Assembly: GCA_002314445.1 (NCBI GenBank)
Contig: DCFX01000095.1
Location: 1 to 58,697, forward strand
Reading direction: 5' to 3'
Length of the DNA stretch: 58,697 nucleotides
Source: Treponema sp. UBA1793
GTDB lineage: Bacteria > Spirochaetota > Spirochaetia > Treponematales > Treponemataceae
The notes beneath the pieces are model-generated. The model was not told where the DNA came from. It worked only from the letters and a program-made list of their open reading frames with translations, and made no database searches. A program made the position numbers and the translations under genes. Numbering within the stretch: the first letter of the stretch is position 1; each line of letters begins with the position of its first letter. Positions 57,483 through 58,697 of the stretch are shown here, one piece after another.

Positions 57483-58147
57483 ATGCTGCCTTTCTCCGGC
57501 ATGAAAAGTGCGATGAGCTTGTTCTGCACCTCCGCCGCCGAAAGGACAACGAGCCTGTCCCCCGTATTGACGACAGTCTGTCCGTCCGGAACGATCATGT
57601 TTCCGCTGCGTATGATGCATGCAATGATGACATGAGGGGGAAGGTGCATACTGCATACGGGCAGTCCTGCGGTACGGCTTCCCGGCGAGACATCGAGTTC
57701 AGTCAGTACGATCTTTTCGTTTTCCAGGGAAAACGAGCTGACCAGACTGCTGAGTGTCGAAAGCTGTGCCAGATGCTGCGAAACCATGTACGCAGAACTG
57801 ACAACTTCCGTAACGCCGAATGTTCTGAACAGTTCGACATTACGCGGATTCGTCACGACTGCTATTGTCTTTTTAACACCGAATTTTTCTTTTGCAAGCT
57901 GGCAGACAGCAAGGCTGTCGGCATCGTCTGCCATAAGCGACACAAGTGCATCGAAATGCCGTATGCCTGCATCCTCAAGAACATATGCTTTCCGCGGATC
58001 TCCGCAGACGACAGGGATGTTGTGTATATCTGCAAGATACCGGGCATATTCCGTGTCCGGATTTATGACTGCGAGTTTATGGTGCTCTTTCAGAGAAGCA
58101 GCCAGAAAGTCAGCTTCGGCTTTCCCTCCTGTTATGGCAATTTTCAT
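57479..58147 (-). CDS. trkA: TrkA subunit with N- and C-terminal regulatory domains
   Basis: This 222-residue protein has a TrkA-N Rossmann domain (about 1-125; MKIAITGGKAEADFLAASL, then the NPDTEYARYLADI strand and GDPRKAYVLEDAGI) and a TrkA-C domain (about 140-222; LTELDVSPGSRTAGLPV, VNTGDRLVVLS). The usual GxGxxG nucleotide loop is altered to GGKAEA, so NAD(H)/ATP binding may be weakened. Start 58147 overlaps the preceding trkA stop (TAATG). It probably forms the gating ring of TrkH together with the upstream paralogue. Confidence 0.88.
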   Translation of the reverse strand: MKIAITGGKAEADFLAASLKEHHKLAVINPDTEYARYLADIHNIPVVCGDPRKAYVLEDAGIRHFDALVSLMADDADSLAVCQLAKEKFGVKKTIAVVTNPRNVELFRTFGVTEVVSSAYMVSQHLAQLSTLSSLVSSFSLENEKIVLTELDVSPGSRTAGLPVCSMHLPPHVIIACIIRSGNMIVPDGQTVVNTGDRLVVLSAAEVQNKLIALFMPEKGSI

Positions 58148-58596
58148 TACAGTATTCCTCCGTTGTCTGCCAGCCTGCTCTGGCGCTCGAATTCCTGCAG
58201 GCAGAGGTCTGACGGACAGATGATGTGTATACGGCATCTTGTCAGCATATCCGCGTTGGCTGTATCGCTGAGCCTGCAGTATACGGCTGGAACTACGTAC
58301 ACGCATGCCGCAATCTGCGCTATGAGGCTGTTCGTACTGTCGCTGTCGGTGGCAGCGACGCATATTGCTGCTCTTTTGATACGTGCAGCTTCAAGCACAA
58401 ACGTGTCCGATGCATCACCTTCAATAGTAAGGCCGTCAAAATTATCAGGCAGTTTGCTGAATGCGCCTGAGTCTGCATCAATGATTACAACATCGTATCC
58501 TTTTTCCGAAAAAAGCCCTGCTGTCTGTGTCCCGAACCGGCTTGCACCGGCAACGACAGCAAGCTGATGTTGTTTTCCGGCTAAAAATCTGAACAT
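58147..58596 (-). CDS. TrkA-N domain-only subunit
   Basis: This 149-residue protein has one TrkA-N Rossmann domain: LAVVAGASRFGTQTAGLF carries a modified nucleotide loop, YDVVIIDADSGAF the acidic strand end, EGDASDTFVLEAARI the next turn. It lacks the TrkA-C domain of the following gene. ATG 58596 has GGAGG eight bases upstream. Two neighbouring TrkA proteins of unequal length probably form a mixed gating ring. Confidence 0.85.
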   Translation of the reverse strand: MFRFLAGKQHQLAVVAGASRFGTQTAGLFSEKGYDVVIIDADSGAFSKLPDNFDGLTIEGDASDTFVLEAARIKRAAICVAATDSDSTNSLIAQIAACVYVVPAVYCRLSDTANADMLTRCRIHIICPSDLCLQEFERQSRLADNGGIL

Positions 58597-58630
58597 GCGG
58601 TATACCTCCGTTATTTCCGTCCCTTCAATC

Positions 58631-58661
58631 AACAACCCCGCAAGCAGCGGGGTATGTTGTT
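58631..58661. promoter_or_regulatory. GC-rich hairpin upstream of the trk operon
   Basis: CCCCGC (58636-58641) and GCGGGG (58647-58652) flank five bases, extended by AACAA and TTGTT. It lies 35 bases upstream of the first trkA gene. It may end an upstream gene, act in the trk leader, or be a subterminal hairpin of an insertion; the window stops too soon to tell. Confidence 0.4.
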
Positions 58662-58697
58662 CTCTAAAGGTTTCGCAGTCGGGATTTAATACCCTTC

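Noticed and set aside
58631..58661. IS200/IS605 end hairpin
   Set aside because: The shape fits, but no transposase, guide sequence or second end is in the window, so only a hairpin is reported.

Overview
The window reads as chromosomal DNA of a spirochaete, most likely a treponeme. The best marker is a FlaB-type periplasmic flagellin (3211-4071) behind a sigma-28-like promoter. A periplasmic rhodanese, an omptin-like outer-membrane protein and large single-chain PurL fit a diderm anaerobe. There is no rRNA, prophage or CRISPR array. Only two tRNA genes (Gly-CCC, Ala-CGC) are present. Many neighbouring genes overlap by ATGA or TAATG, and several genes appear to be leaderless.

Layout. 1-1185: relics of an IS1182-family transposase in two opposed pieces, then a cluster of perfect palindromes. 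1186-14128: mostly core genes: purD, a small zinc-ribbon membrane protein, flaB, purL, a thioredoxin-fold membrane protein, two CBS/DUF21 (CorC/HlyC) proteins, an omptin-like protease and an RluA-type pseudouridine synthase. The flaB-purL gap carries a 125-bp structured repeat and a separate 167-bp multi-hairpin element. 14200-20200: two tRNAs and small accessory genes (flavin reductase, rhodanese, CAT-like, VOC, TfoX-N, ACT, HAD, C_GCAxxG_C_C protein, MFS). 20200-20930: a gene-free regulatory stretch holding five 22-bp tandem units and a 131-bp MITE-like element. 20928-26841: an AraC/GyrI regulator and then an arsenic island. A MarR-ArsN2 fusion and an ArsN1-like acetyltransferase lie on the plus strand. 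arsR, arsP, a ferredoxin gene, arsC, a thioredoxin-like gene and acr3 face them on the minus strand.

26900-35800: a glycosyltransferase-like protein, YiiX-like hydrolase, AraC regulator, flavodoxin, and an ABC-2 exporter divergent from an intramembrane-sensing two-component system, then VOC and HD proteins. 35801-37692: an overlapping AAA ATPase/TOPRIM-like pair, the best candidate for an undescribed defence system. 38217-40784: TetR and divergent oleate hydratase around a shared palindromic operator. 40919-46518: a five-gene sugar ABC importer operon with its ROK regulator and an MBL hydrolase. 46643-54087: small enzymes plus an odd pair, a MotA/ExbB-like membrane protein with an internally duplicated channel motif and a membrane-anchored LuxR-type regulator. 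54152-58596: a potassium operon in which two TrkA proteins and TrkH are followed by a shortened KdpD and KdpE.

All functional assignments come from motif and family recognition in the translated sequence. No database search was run.
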